In this document: piece after piece, positions 1 to 6,467 of the stretch | Layout: every line of letters begins with the position of its first letter | Numbering within the stretch: position 1 is the stretch's first letter | DNA from: Spirochaetales bacterium | GTDB taxonomy: Bacteria; Spirochaetota; Spirochaetia; JAGLYY01 | Assembly (NCBI GenBank): GCA_023131935.1 | Contig: JAGLYY010000305.1 | Location: forward strand, 1 to 12,027 | Length of the DNA stretch: 12,027 nucleotides | Direction: 5' to 3' | The notes under the pieces: generated by a model | Databases searched by the model: none | What the model was told of the DNA's origin: nothing | What the model saw: only the letters and a program-made list of their open reading frames with translations | Translations under genes and position numbers: made by a program

Positions 1-459
1 GGCCTTGCAAATATGCTAAGAGAATTAACCTACGAAGGGGTTAATGGTCTTGTTCTGTTCAACAGATTTTACCGTCCCGATGTAGATATCGAAAAACTCG
101 AAATAAAAGCTGCCTCTGTACTCAGTACCCCATCTGAACTGCATCTATCTCTTCAATGGATAGCCCTGCTTTCCGGAGAACTGAAGGTGGACTTCTCCGC
201 TGCTACAGGTATCCATGATGGAGCAGGAATGGTAAAACAGCTTCTCGTTGGGGCCTCCACCGTGCAGGTCTGCTCCGCTTTCATGAAAAATGGGGTGGAG
301 CACATTCAATCGATGTTGAAAGAGCTGGAAGACTGGATGGACCGTCATGGGTATAAATCTATTGAAGACTTTCAGGGCAAACTCTGTCAGGAAAACATTG
401 AACAGCCGGAGGTCTATGAGCGGAACCAGTACATTAAAGCCCTCGTTGGAATAGGCTGA
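1..459 (+). CDS. Dihydroorotate dehydrogenase-like protein, 3' end (partial)
   Basis: This is the C-terminal end of a flavin-dependent TIM-barrel protein of the dihydroorotate dehydrogenase-like family. The frame is open from base 1, reading GLAN before the Met at base 13, so the gene starts before the window and that Met is internal. Visible motifs match the family: LVLFNRFYRPD near the top, then LSLQWIALLSG. A phosphate-binding loop AATGIHDG follows, then LLVGASTVQVCSAFMKNG, the last two strands that hold the FMN phosphate. The tail with EDWMDRHGYKSIEDFQGKL and YERNQYIKAL is typical of the bacterial DHOD-like branch. That branch is often annotated as PyrD-like without proof that it makes orotate, and the catalytic residues lie outside the window. 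It heads the visible part of a plus-strand gene run; the next gene begins within about 8 bp. Family confidence is high; substrate is uncertain. Confidence 0.85.
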   Translation, partial: GLANMLRELTYEGVNGLVLFNRFYRPDVDIEKLEIKAASVLSTPSELHLSLQWIALLSGELKVDFSAATGIHDGAGMVKQLLVGASTVQVCSAFMKNGVEHIQSMLKELEDWMDRHGYKSIEDFQGKLCQENIEQPEVYERNQYIKALVGIG

Positions 460-467
460 GATTGTTT

Positions 468-1601
468 ATGGAGGAGAACTTCGACGATATCCGTCCCTAT
501 TCAAACAAAGAATTCCCTGAAGTGATGAAACGGCTGGCATCAAATAAGCTGGTCGGCAAGTCTGCCCGTATTTTTATCATTCCCCATTGTGTTAAACCCT
601 TCTGTACACTTTTTGAATGGATTATGGGAATCCTGGCACGTCGATATCTGATGAGACTGAAATCGATCGAAGAGTTTCAGAAACGGATTATTATTGATTT
701 ATTGTTACGTAATATTATCCGGTATACCATAAGTGAGTTGACAAGTTCCGGTTTGGAGGACCTCGATCCTGAAGGTTCTTATCTGTTTATCAGCAATCAC
801 CGTGATATTGTACTGGATTCCGCACTGATAAATTATTTCATCATAAAATATGGTCATTCAACCTGCCAGATCGCTTTTGGTGAGAACTTGCTGGCAAATG
901 AACTTGTTTCCGATTTAATACGGATAAACAAGTCTTTTATTGTTCGTCGGAATCTGAGTCCCCGTGAACAGTTAAAGGCTTCAGTTCACCTTTCACGTTA
1001 CATCTATCAAACCCTGATTATTAACAATGAATCAATGTGGATAGCTCAACGGGCTGGAAGGGCGAAAGACGGGGACGATATAACAAATCCGGCGATTCTG
1101 AAGATGATATATCTTTCTCAGCGGAAGAGTGGAAAAACCTTCGCCGAATATATGAAGGAACTAAAGATAGTTCCTGTGGCAGTCAGTTATGAACGGGACC
1201 CGCTGGATAGAATGAAGGCATGGGAACTATACCGGACCGAAAAAAAGGGAGTATATAAAAAAGGCAAGATGGAAGACCTTTTACATATGTACGCGGGGCT
1301 TAAAAGAAGGAAGGGTAGAGTACATCTCGCCTTTGATAAACCTCTCGACGCCGATTTTGCCAACGATAAAGAATCAGCACGTGCAATCGATGAATCAATC
1401 CATCGAAATTTCCGGCTGTGGCCGAATAACTATATTGCCTATGACAAAATACATAATTCAGTGAAATATATAGATAAGTATACCCATGAAGAAAAAAAGA
1501 AATTTCTCCACAGATTCAGGGTTCTCCCATCGGGCGTGCGGTCCTTTGCCCTCGCTGCTTACGCGAAGGCTGTAGAAAACTATGAACTTCTCCCTTCCTG
1601 A
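468..1601 (+). CDS. Glycerolipid acyltransferase (GPAT/AGPAT-like)
   Basis: Probable membrane-associated acyltransferase of the glycerol-3-phosphate or 1-acylglycerol-3-phosphate type, moving acyl chains to phospholipid precursors. Numbering from the ATG at 468 (377 aa), block I is ISNHRDIVLDS near residues 108-118. The His to second-Asp spacing is HX5D rather than the usual HX4D. Block II is INKSFIVRRNL near 153-163. Block III, the substrate-phosphate region, is WIAQRAGRAKDG near 181-192, replacing the common EGTR. Block IV is IVPVAVSYERDP near 224-235. A hydrophobic segment around FEWIMGILARRYL may touch the membrane. An in-frame TTG at 462 is an alternative start; ATG 468 is preferred because GAG bases lie about 7 bases upstream, although the ribosome site is weak. 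It overlaps the next gene by 20 bp. Family assignment is firm, the precise acceptor is not known. Confidence 0.8.
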   Translation: MEENFDDIRPYSNKEFPEVMKRLASNKLVGKSARIFIIPHCVKPFCTLFEWIMGILARRYLMRLKSIEEFQKRIIIDLLLRNIIRYTISELTSSGLEDLDPEGSYLFISNHRDIVLDSALINYFIIKYGHSTCQIAFGENLLANELVSDLIRINKSFIVRRNLSPREQLKASVHLSRYIYQTLIINNESMWIAQRAGRAKDGDDITNPAILKMIYLSQRKSGKTFAEYMKELKIVPVAVSYERDPLDRMKAWELYRTEKKGVYKKGKMEDLLHMYAGLKRRKGRVHLAFDKPLDADFANDKESARAIDESIHRNFRLWPNNYIAYDKIHNSVKYIDKYTHEEKKKFLHRFRVLPSGVRSFALAAYAKAVENYELLPS

Positions 1602-2682
1602 AGCAGTTATTATCGTAAAAAAGTTATCGACTGAAGGTAAGCTTCCGGAATACCTCGCAAAGTTCTCTTCCAATCTCACATCTACTAACGGGGATGAGCA
1701 TGCAGATGCCGGTAGTTATATCCACTACCCGGGACTTGAATTCGCGCGGCTCCGTATTTCGGGGGAGGGGAGTATCGAGGGGGAGATCAGGATCAGGATA
1801 AAAGGGGTCCCGAAACGGAAAGTCAATCCCGGAGACCTTTTTTTTCACACCTCTGTTCCAGTGGCGTTTTCTACAACCTTTCTCGCGGCTATCGCTCCTC
1901 AGGTTCCTCTGTTTCAGGGGGAGTTGTTTTACTCATTTTCCCCTGATAAGGTTCTGAACCTTGGCAGCGTTCGAATAAACACTCTTAACGAAGGATTTAT
2001 CACCGGGAAAGCTGATGCGCCTTTGCCGATTATACCTCTGAAACAATATTACCTCGGTTCAGGCAAAGGGGAAATTCCTCTTGTAATCATCACCCAGGGA
2101 TGGTCTCTTCGTTCCGTGTCACAGATAGATGAAAAAGAGAGAAAAAGAGAAAGTAAGAAAAAAGAACTATTCTCAGGAGATTATAGCGTACGGGAGGACC
2201 TAATTCACAGACTTCAAAAAACCCTGGGCAAAGGGTTGCCTTTAGGGGGGATAACTATTTCTGAGGCCCTGGTCCGGGCTTGTATCCCCTTTGGCCTTCT
2301 GAAAAACCTCATTCAGGAAGATTTTCTTCCAAGCCTGGAGATCCGGGGAGGATATCTGGTTCCCCTCGGTAGAGGAAACGGGGGAATGGACCCTGTTATG
2401 CATGCGGTTTTAAACAGACTTGATAATTCCGGAATACAGGGACTATGGCTAAACAGGTTAGACAATAAGGAACAGTCAGCCCTGAAAGGGCTGGAACGAG
2501 CTGGTAAGGCGGTGCATCTCGGTGATGGGTGGTACCTGACATCTGCCCATTGGCAATTGATTCGAGACAAAGTATTATCAATCGAAATGGATAATCTAAC
2601 TTATGAAAAAGTGAGGAACCTTACGGGCCTCTCCCGAAAATACAGCAAATTGATTAGAGATCGAGTGAGGCGCCTTTCATGA
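1582..2682 (+). CDS. SelB C-terminal-like protein without GTPase domain
   Basis: I do not recognise a named family for the whole 366-aa protein, but its last part resembles the C-terminal winged helices of SelB, the selenocysteine elongation factor. Residues about 297-366 read LKGLERAGKAVHLGDGWYLTS, then a helix, then LTGLSRKYSKLIRDRV. In SelB the equivalent is a short wing followed by the RDLLGTSRKYAIPLLEY-type motif that binds SECIS RNA. Residues about 55-180 are beta-rich with VNPGD (81-85) and PLFQGELF, loosely like the EF-Tu-type beta-barrels of SelB. A Lys/Glu-rich stretch (183-196) precedes the winged-helix half. No G1-G5 GTPase motifs exist, and the upstream DNA encodes a complete acyltransferase, so this is not a broken SelB. 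It overlaps its neighbours by 20 bp and by an ATGA. It could bind RNA or DNA. The family link is inferred by eye. Confidence 0.5.
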   Translation: MNFSLPEAVIIVKKLSTEGKLPEYLAKFSSNLTSTNGDEHADAGSYIHYPGLEFARLRISGEGSIEGEIRIRIKGVPKRKVNPGDLFFHTSVPVAFSTTFLAAIAPQVPLFQGELFYSFSPDKVLNLGSVRINTLNEGFITGKADAPLPIIPLKQYYLGSGKGEIPLVIITQGWSLRSVSQIDEKERKRESKKKELFSGDYSVREDLIHRLQKTLGKGLPLGGITISEALVRACIPFGLLKNLIQEDFLPSLEIRGGYLVPLGRGNGGMDPVMHAVLNRLDNSGIQGLWLNRLDNKEQSALKGLERAGKAVHLGDGWYLTSAHWQLIRDKVLSIEMDNLTYEKVRNLTGLSRKYSKLIRDRVRRLS

Positions 2683-3344
2683 AAAAAATCATTTTTATCT
2701 TTGTACTCCTGGGTTTTATTTTTTTATTGACTTGTACCGGTGAAGCCCCATCGATACTGCAGATCTATTCCCAAATAAATTATTATCGTGAACCGGATAC
2801 CGGGAGAATTTACCAGGGGCTTTCCCTCTTCATTAATGTTGAGGATCCCGACAGTATTGAAGATATTGAAGCTATCTACCTGATAAACGACAGGGAAGAG
2901 CTTTACTGGAAAATCCAGGAAAGTTCCCTCATAACCTTCGAAAATCAGGGAGAAACATGGCTCGGCAGCAATAAAATTTTCGCTCCGGATTTTAAAGAGC
3001 TGTCTCCGGGTAATTACCGTGTGTTGATCATTGATACAGCGGGAGAAAGGGATGAGACAGAAATCTACGTTCCGAAAATTCAGAAAAAATCTTCTAAGTT
3101 GATTTTCCCGAAAATATCATTCACCCCCGATAAAATCACACTGACAGGTGAAGTGCTTGAACTGTGGATTTATGACGCGCGGGAGAAATTTATAACAAAG
3201 ATTATTCCAGAGGAAAAGGAACTTCCGGAAGGATACTTCGAAGCTCCGGAACTTAAAAATGGCAGTATCGTTTATATCTATAGTTATGATGATATCCTTG
3301 GAACCGGACTGGTGCAGGGACCCTATCTGATTCCCCGGGATTAA
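2679..3344 (+). CDS. Small envelope lipoprotein, beta-sandwich type, unknown function
   Basis: A 221-aa exported protein of unknown function. The N-terminus has Lys2-Lys3, a hydrophobic core to residue 17, and a possible lipobox LLTC with Cys19. Thr at -1 is unusual for E. coli-type lipoboxes but fits the relaxed spirochaetal rule. The mature part begins with a low-complexity tether, then FINVEDPDSIEDIEAIYLINDREELYWKI and ELSPGNYRVLIIDTAGERDETEI. This gives the alternating strands of an Ig-like beta-sandwich. A second strand-rich region (about 145-215) follows. No catalytic motif is visible. Start choice is supported by the ATGA overlap with the upstream stop and a GAGTGAGG ribosome site 8 bases upstream, inside the previous gene. 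It is the last gene of the plus-strand run. Its TAA overlaps the stop of the convergent gene, leaving no room for a separate terminator. Confidence 0.75.
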   Translation: MKKIIFIFVLLGFIFLLTCTGEAPSILQIYSQINYYREPDTGRIYQGLSLFINVEDPDSIEDIEAIYLINDREELYWKIQESSLITFENQGETWLGSNKIFAPDFKELSPGNYRVLIIDTAGERDETEIYVPKIQKKSSKLIFPKISFTPDKITLTGEVLELWIYDAREKFITKIIPEEKELPEGYFEAPELKNGSIVYIYSYDDILGTGLVQGPYLIPRD

Positions 3345-4270
3345 CTCTTAAACAGCTCTCTGAATACTCTTACGATCTTAAGGAAACAATCTGAGACTCT
3401 TTTAAAGAACCCCTTGCCAAAAGTATTGGCATAATCGGTTGTCGCGAATTGAATATTAACCGCCTGACCATATTGTTTTTTTAGTCCATCCCAATGATTT
3501 ATTATCCAGATATAGAGATCCGAGGGAGTACGTCCTGGAAATCGGGAGGTTAGACCTTCCTGAATGATAAGCTCAACAATTGGGAGATAAAGGTTCTGGT
3601 ACCAGGACTTGCCCGCTTCAACAAATGGGATTTCCTCCTCATGATTTTCATTGAGAAAGTACTTATGAACCTCGATATGCTTCAGGATAATCCGGTATAA
3701 ACCTGTTTCGGTAAAGTTCAGATTATCCCGGGAAATGATTTCGCAAAGTTCGGTTTCGTTAAAAACCCGGTCTTTTTCATATTGGATTACCTGTTTCCGA
3801 AGGTCCGCGGTGGTCATCTTCGGATCGATATGTATTTCAGAACTCAATTCTATTACTTCAGCGTCGATATCCAAAACACCCTGGAGTTTCGCAACCGATA
3901 CACGGTGATTGCCGTCCCGTACAAAATAGACCCCACCGATTTCATATAGTTTTACTGGAGGGAGAATAATATCTTTCAAATGAGCCTGATCTACGTTTTC
4001 CCATCGGGACCGTGTATGGCTATGCCTGGGCAGGTAACTATTGTTAAAATCCAGATACCTTCCTTCACTACCGACAATCTTCGAGAGAGGGACACTACGC
4101 ATGCCTTTGTAGGTTTCATTTTTCGGTTTTAGAAGATCCTTTACCTCATCGAAGGAGAGTAGATATCTTTTTTCAGGCTTCAGAATTTTAAAAATCTTGG
4201 AAAAGCCTTCGAGATTCCTTGCTCTGTTAAAATCATCCCTGGCACGTTCCCTGACGAATGAATCACTCAT
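3341..4270 (-). CDS. ParB/sulfiredoxin-fold DGNHR protein
   Basis: A 309-aa protein with a ParB/Srx-like fold, which in relatives binds nucleotides (CTP or ATP) or DNA. The core lies near residues 100-145: KDIILPPVKLYEIGGVYFVRDGNHRVSVAKLQG, then IDAEV. The DGNHR segment (119-123) corresponds to the GxHR nucleotide-binding motif. A C-terminal helical part carries HIEVHKYFL (about 198-206), SWYQNLYLPIVELI (222-235) and FPGRTPSDLYIWI (244-256). From memory these recur in ParB-like proteins of Chloroflexi and Actinobacteria, so the architecture is probably widespread but uncharacterised. No helix-turn-helix is obvious. The start is well supported by GGAGGT 5 bases upstream. It overlaps the phosphoesterase gene by 8 bp and is the last gene of the minus operon. 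The role, regulator or enzyme, is open. Confidence 0.7.
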   Translation of the reverse strand: MSDSFVRERARDDFNRARNLEGFSKIFKILKPEKRYLLSFDEVKDLLKPKNETYKGMRSVPLSKIVGSEGRYLDFNNSYLPRHSHTRSRWENVDQAHLKDIILPPVKLYEIGGVYFVRDGNHRVSVAKLQGVLDIDAEVIELSSEIHIDPKMTTADLRKQVIQYEKDRVFNETELCEIISRDNLNFTETGLYRIILKHIEVHKYFLNENHEEEIPFVEAGKSWYQNLYLPIVELIIQEGLTSRFPGRTPSDLYIWIINHWDGLKKQYGQAVNIQFATTDYANTFGKGFFKRVSDCFLKIVRVFRELFKS

Positions 4271-4946
4271 TCTCTACCTCCAGTTCAATGACCACATGAT
4301 CAAAAGCATTCACAACAGTGGTTTTTCCAACCTGGGTCCTGCGGTTTTCATTACGATCATAAAGATGGATGTGTCCATGTACAAGGTATCTTGGGTGAAA
4401 AAAACGGATAAACGTGCGAAAAACCTGGAAGCCTCGATGACAGCGGTCATCATCATCGTGAATTCCACGTGGAGGCGCGTGGGTTAACAGAATATCCAGA
4501 TATCTCCCGTAGACGATCCTGTTCCAGATCATCTTCGGTAAAAGTCGCAGAGAATAGAGAAACATCTGAACTTCGGTAAACTGGTTAGGGCCATTATTAT
4601 AACTCATCGATCCGCCAAGCCCTCCGATGAGGACACCGTTGATATTTTTTACCCGGCCTCCCACATAGGTTGAGCCATAGGTTTTTGGAAGAAGCTCCAA
4701 TTCTTTTGAATACTCATCCAGGGGCAGGGAATGATAATAGCCTTTACGGTATCTCGGCAGGTCCTTCAGATTGTGATTTCCAAAGACGAAAAGGAGGGGT
4801 TTATTCAGGACGCTTACTATATAGCCGTAGTAATCCATATCCAGATCGCCGGCCCCTAAAATCATTTCAATATGACCGTAACGTTTTTTCAGACTACTTG
4901 TATAAATGAGAGGATCCCGATGGTCCGCGACACAGAGTATTTTCAT
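4263..4946 (-). CDS. Calcineurin-like metallophosphoesterase
   Basis: A 227-aa cytoplasmic metal-dependent phosphoesterase. Family motifs appear in order: ADHRDP (7-12), ILGAGDLD with Gly33-Asp34, FVFGNHNL with Gly56-Asn57-His58, LLTHAPPRG with His156, and VHGHIHLYDR with GHIH at 191-194. These are the two-metal ligands of the fold. The first motif is not the canonical DxH: the position of the metal-binding His is Arg10, with Asp8, His9 and Asp11 nearby. A D-x-x-D-P-L-I-Y version is, as I recall, a recognised subfamily, so this need not mean loss of activity. An acidic run DDDD (164-167) lies between two His ligand candidates. The gene overlaps the TPR gene upstream by ATGA and the ParB-like gene downstream by 8 bp, so all three are probably translated together. 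Substrate is unknown: nucleic acid, nucleotide or phosphoprotein are all possible. Confidence 0.8.
   Translation of the reverse strand: MKILCVADHRDPLIYTSSLKKRYGHIEMILGAGDLDMDYYGYIVSVLNKPLLFVFGNHNLKDLPRYRKGYYHSLPLDEYSKELELLPKTYGSTYVGGRVKNINGVLIGGLGGSMSYNNGPNQFTEVQMFLYSLRLLPKMIWNRIVYGRYLDILLTHAPPRGIHDDDDRCHRGFQVFRTFIRFFHPRYLVHGHIHLYDRNENRRTQVGKTTVVNAFDHVVIELEVENE
4276..4281 (-). promoter_or_regulatory. Strong ribosome binding site for the ParB-like gene
   Basis: GGAGGT on the minus strand lies 5 bases before the ATG at 4270. It sits inside the 3' end of the phosphoesterase gene and fixes the start of the ParB-like gene despite the 8-bp overlap. Confidence 0.75.
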
Positions 4947-6328
4947 ACCCGTTTTACTTTTGAGGTATCCTCGGAATCGGTTTTTTTAAGAAAATCCTGA
5001 AGTTTTTCTTTGTCAAGTAGATCTACCGGCCTGCTTTCAGCGTATTCAATTGCCTTGCGGCTGAAGTTTGAACTGGAAAGAATGATTCCCCTGGTAACGT
5101 TGAGTTTTTTCATTTCCTCGTGAAGGTTTCGGACGGTAGATTCATCAATGAGTTCCGGCACCCTTAGAAACCGGATAATTTTTGGCAGCTTCCGGGCAGC
5201 TCGCCACTTTTGCTCAGTTTCCACTGCTATTATCTGGCAGCCATTGGTAACATCGGTAATATCCCGGATAGCCAGATTCATCGAGAGGGTGATCGCTTTA
5301 CAAATATCGAAGAACTTTTCCATTGAGGAGGTTAGATAATCCTTCATCCTGTCGTCGACCCTGAGCTCCTGATACTGGCTCAGTTTTTCCGCCACATCAC
5401 GAAATGAGGGTTTCTTGGCATATATCTTTTCCCAGTTAGTAATGGCTGATTCTATCTTTCTGAGTTTTTCATAACACGCGGCAAGAAAATATCGGGCGTA
5501 AAGAGTATCGTTTGCCGCGTCATTGTTTGATAACCGGACCGCCCTTTCCAGCTCACTTATTGCCTTATCGAAGTTGTTCATGCTCATGTAACAGCCGCCG
5601 CGTTCCACAAGACTTTTTATTTTAAGGTCGGGGTCACGCTGGGCTTTTTCAAATGAAAGAAGGGCACCCACATAATCGTGGCTTTCCTTTAATAACCTGC
5701 CAAGATAAAAGTAGGCATTATAGTTATTCGGCTGGACTTTAAGAGCCGTTTCGAGCTCAACTTTAGCCTCAACAGGACGTTTCGCGTGGTAGAGGATATA
5801 CCCAAGATTGTAGTGTGCTTCATGATGCATGGGAGAGAGTTCAATAGCTTTTCTGAAGTAATTCACCGCCTTATCAGATTTATTTCGTTCTTGAAAAAGA
5901 CTGCCGGCGTTGAAGTAATGATCAGCCTGCTGTGGTTCCAGGCGTATGAGGAGGAGATATTCCTTTAAAGCCTCTTCAGGCTGGTTGAACCTGGCATAGA
6001 GTTCAGCAATTTTGTTCCGAAATTGGATTTCCGGGCAAAATTTCCCGAAGTGGCCGATTTCATTCACCGTTTTCAGTTCCATAAGTGCAAGCTCATGTTT
6101 ATTTTCAGCAAGGTAGGCGAGACCGAGAAAGTAATGTGCGTCAGGATCCCGTGGTTCCTTTACTAAGATCTGTTTCGCTGTCCTTGTTGCTGCCCCGATT
6201 TTGCCCTGCTTGAGTAGATTGGGTATGCTTGATATCTTTTGAGGAGCGATGATTGACCGAATCAGAAAAAAGGTTATGGCACCTATGACTATGCCGAGTA
6301 TAATAATGAGCGGAATGATAACTGACAT
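4943..6328 (-). CDS. Membrane-anchored TPR protein with Mrr-like C-terminal domain
   Basis: A 461-aa protein in three parts. Residues 3-23 form one hydrophobic helix, a probable uncleaved anchor, leaving the rest cytoplasmic or periplasmic. Residues about 35-320 hold roughly eight TPR units, clearest at DPDAHYFLGLAYLAENKHELAL, ADHYFNAGSLFQERNKSDKAV and HEAHYNLGYILYHAKRPVEA. These repeats bind partner proteins. Residues about 355-448 resemble the PD-(D/E)XK fold of Mrr-type restriction endonucleases. Most telling is the late half: a helix NLHEEMKKLNV, the strand RGIILSSSNFS, RKAIEYA, VDLLDKEKLQDFL. The Q/ExK catalytic strand seems to be IIRFLR, so the Lys and Glu look lost and the domain is probably a non-cutting binding module. 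The start is backed by AAGGAG 5 bases upstream. First gene of the three-gene minus operon. TPR call is firm, Mrr call moderate. Confidence 0.75.
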   Translation of the reverse strand: MSVIIPLIIILGIVIGAITFFLIRSIIAPQKISSIPNLLKQGKIGAATRTAKQILVKEPRDPDAHYFLGLAYLAENKHELALMELKTVNEIGHFGKFCPEIQFRNKIAELYARFNQPEEALKEYLLLIRLEPQQADHYFNAGSLFQERNKSDKAVNYFRKAIELSPMHHEAHYNLGYILYHAKRPVEAKVELETALKVQPNNYNAYFYLGRLLKESHDYVGALLSFEKAQRDPDLKIKSLVERGGCYMSMNNFDKAISELERAVRLSNNDAANDTLYARYFLAACYEKLRKIESAITNWEKIYAKKPSFRDVAEKLSQYQELRVDDRMKDYLTSSMEKFFDICKAITLSMNLAIRDITDVTNGCQIIAVETEQKWRAARKLPKIIRFLRVPELIDESTVRNLHEEMKKLNVTRGIILSSSNFSRKAIEYAESRPVDLLDKEKLQDFLKKTDSEDTSKVKRV

Positions 6329-6333
6329 AGATA

Positions 6334-6339
6334 CTCCTT
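6334..6339 (-). promoter_or_regulatory. Ribosome binding site of the TPR/Mrr-like gene
   Basis: AAGGAG on the minus strand, 5 bases before the ATG at 6328. Sequence and spacing are near ideal and confirm this start. Confidence 0.8.
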
Positions 6340-6348
6340 AAGAAGAAG

Positions 6349-6375
6349 ATTAGAATCTTTTTCGCGTAGTGTCAA
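6349..6375 (-). promoter_or_regulatory. Candidate promoter for the minus-strand three-gene operon
   Basis: On the minus strand a perfect -35 TTGACA (6370-6375) is followed after 15 bases by TCTAAT (6349-6354), five of six to the TATAAT consensus. The 15-base spacer is shorter than the ideal 17. A transcript starting near 6342 would have a leader of about 14 bases that just includes the AAGGAG site. A perfect AT-rich palindrome, AAGATT-AG-AATCTT (6346-6359), covers the -10 element and could be an operator. Confidence 0.45.
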
Positions 6376-6467
6376 ATAGTAAGCAGTAAGAGTTAGCGGC
6401 AATCGTTGGGAGGGTTACGAAAATCGATTTTTTCAGAAAATTTTTAGCAATTATACTATTCTCATTC
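6376..6467. other. Divergent intergenic control region, remaining part
   Basis: This is the rest of the 139-bp gap between the two divergent TPR genes. I see no convincing plus-strand -35/-10 pair. The region holds stop codons, a GGGAGGG ribosome-site-like run at 6408-6414, and then an open frame into the plus-strand gene that encodes a signal-peptide-like stretch. The true non-coding part may therefore end near 6422. No RNA gene was recognised. Confidence 0.5.
6408..6467 (+). promoter_or_regulatory. Ribosome site and probable non-AUG start of the exported TPR gene
   Basis: GGGAGG (6408-6413) lies 9 bases before an ATC at 6423 that is in frame with the TPR gene. The frame from 6423 to 6467 reads (M)DFFRKFLAIILFSF and joins MFILSLSANS. 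Together they make a classic signal peptide: a short basic start with Arg-Lys, then a hydrophobic core. The ATG at 6468 has no ribosome site and would cut off the basic part. No ATG, GTG or TTG lies between the upstream stop at 6387 and 6468 in this frame. An AUC start is therefore likely; ACG at 6417 is a poorer option. Confidence 0.5.

Noticed and set aside
1838..1845. Run of 8 T in the SelB-like gene, and a similar one at 6731-6738 in the exported TPR gene, as phase-variation sites
   Set aside because: Both keep the reading frame open and encode ordinary Phe-rich stretches; eight bases is short for a contingency tract and there is no second sign of switching.
6346..6359. AAGATT-AG-AATCTT followed by Ts as a rho-independent terminator
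   Set aside because: No gene ends here, the stem is AT-only apart from one pair and the loop is too small; an operator is the better reading.
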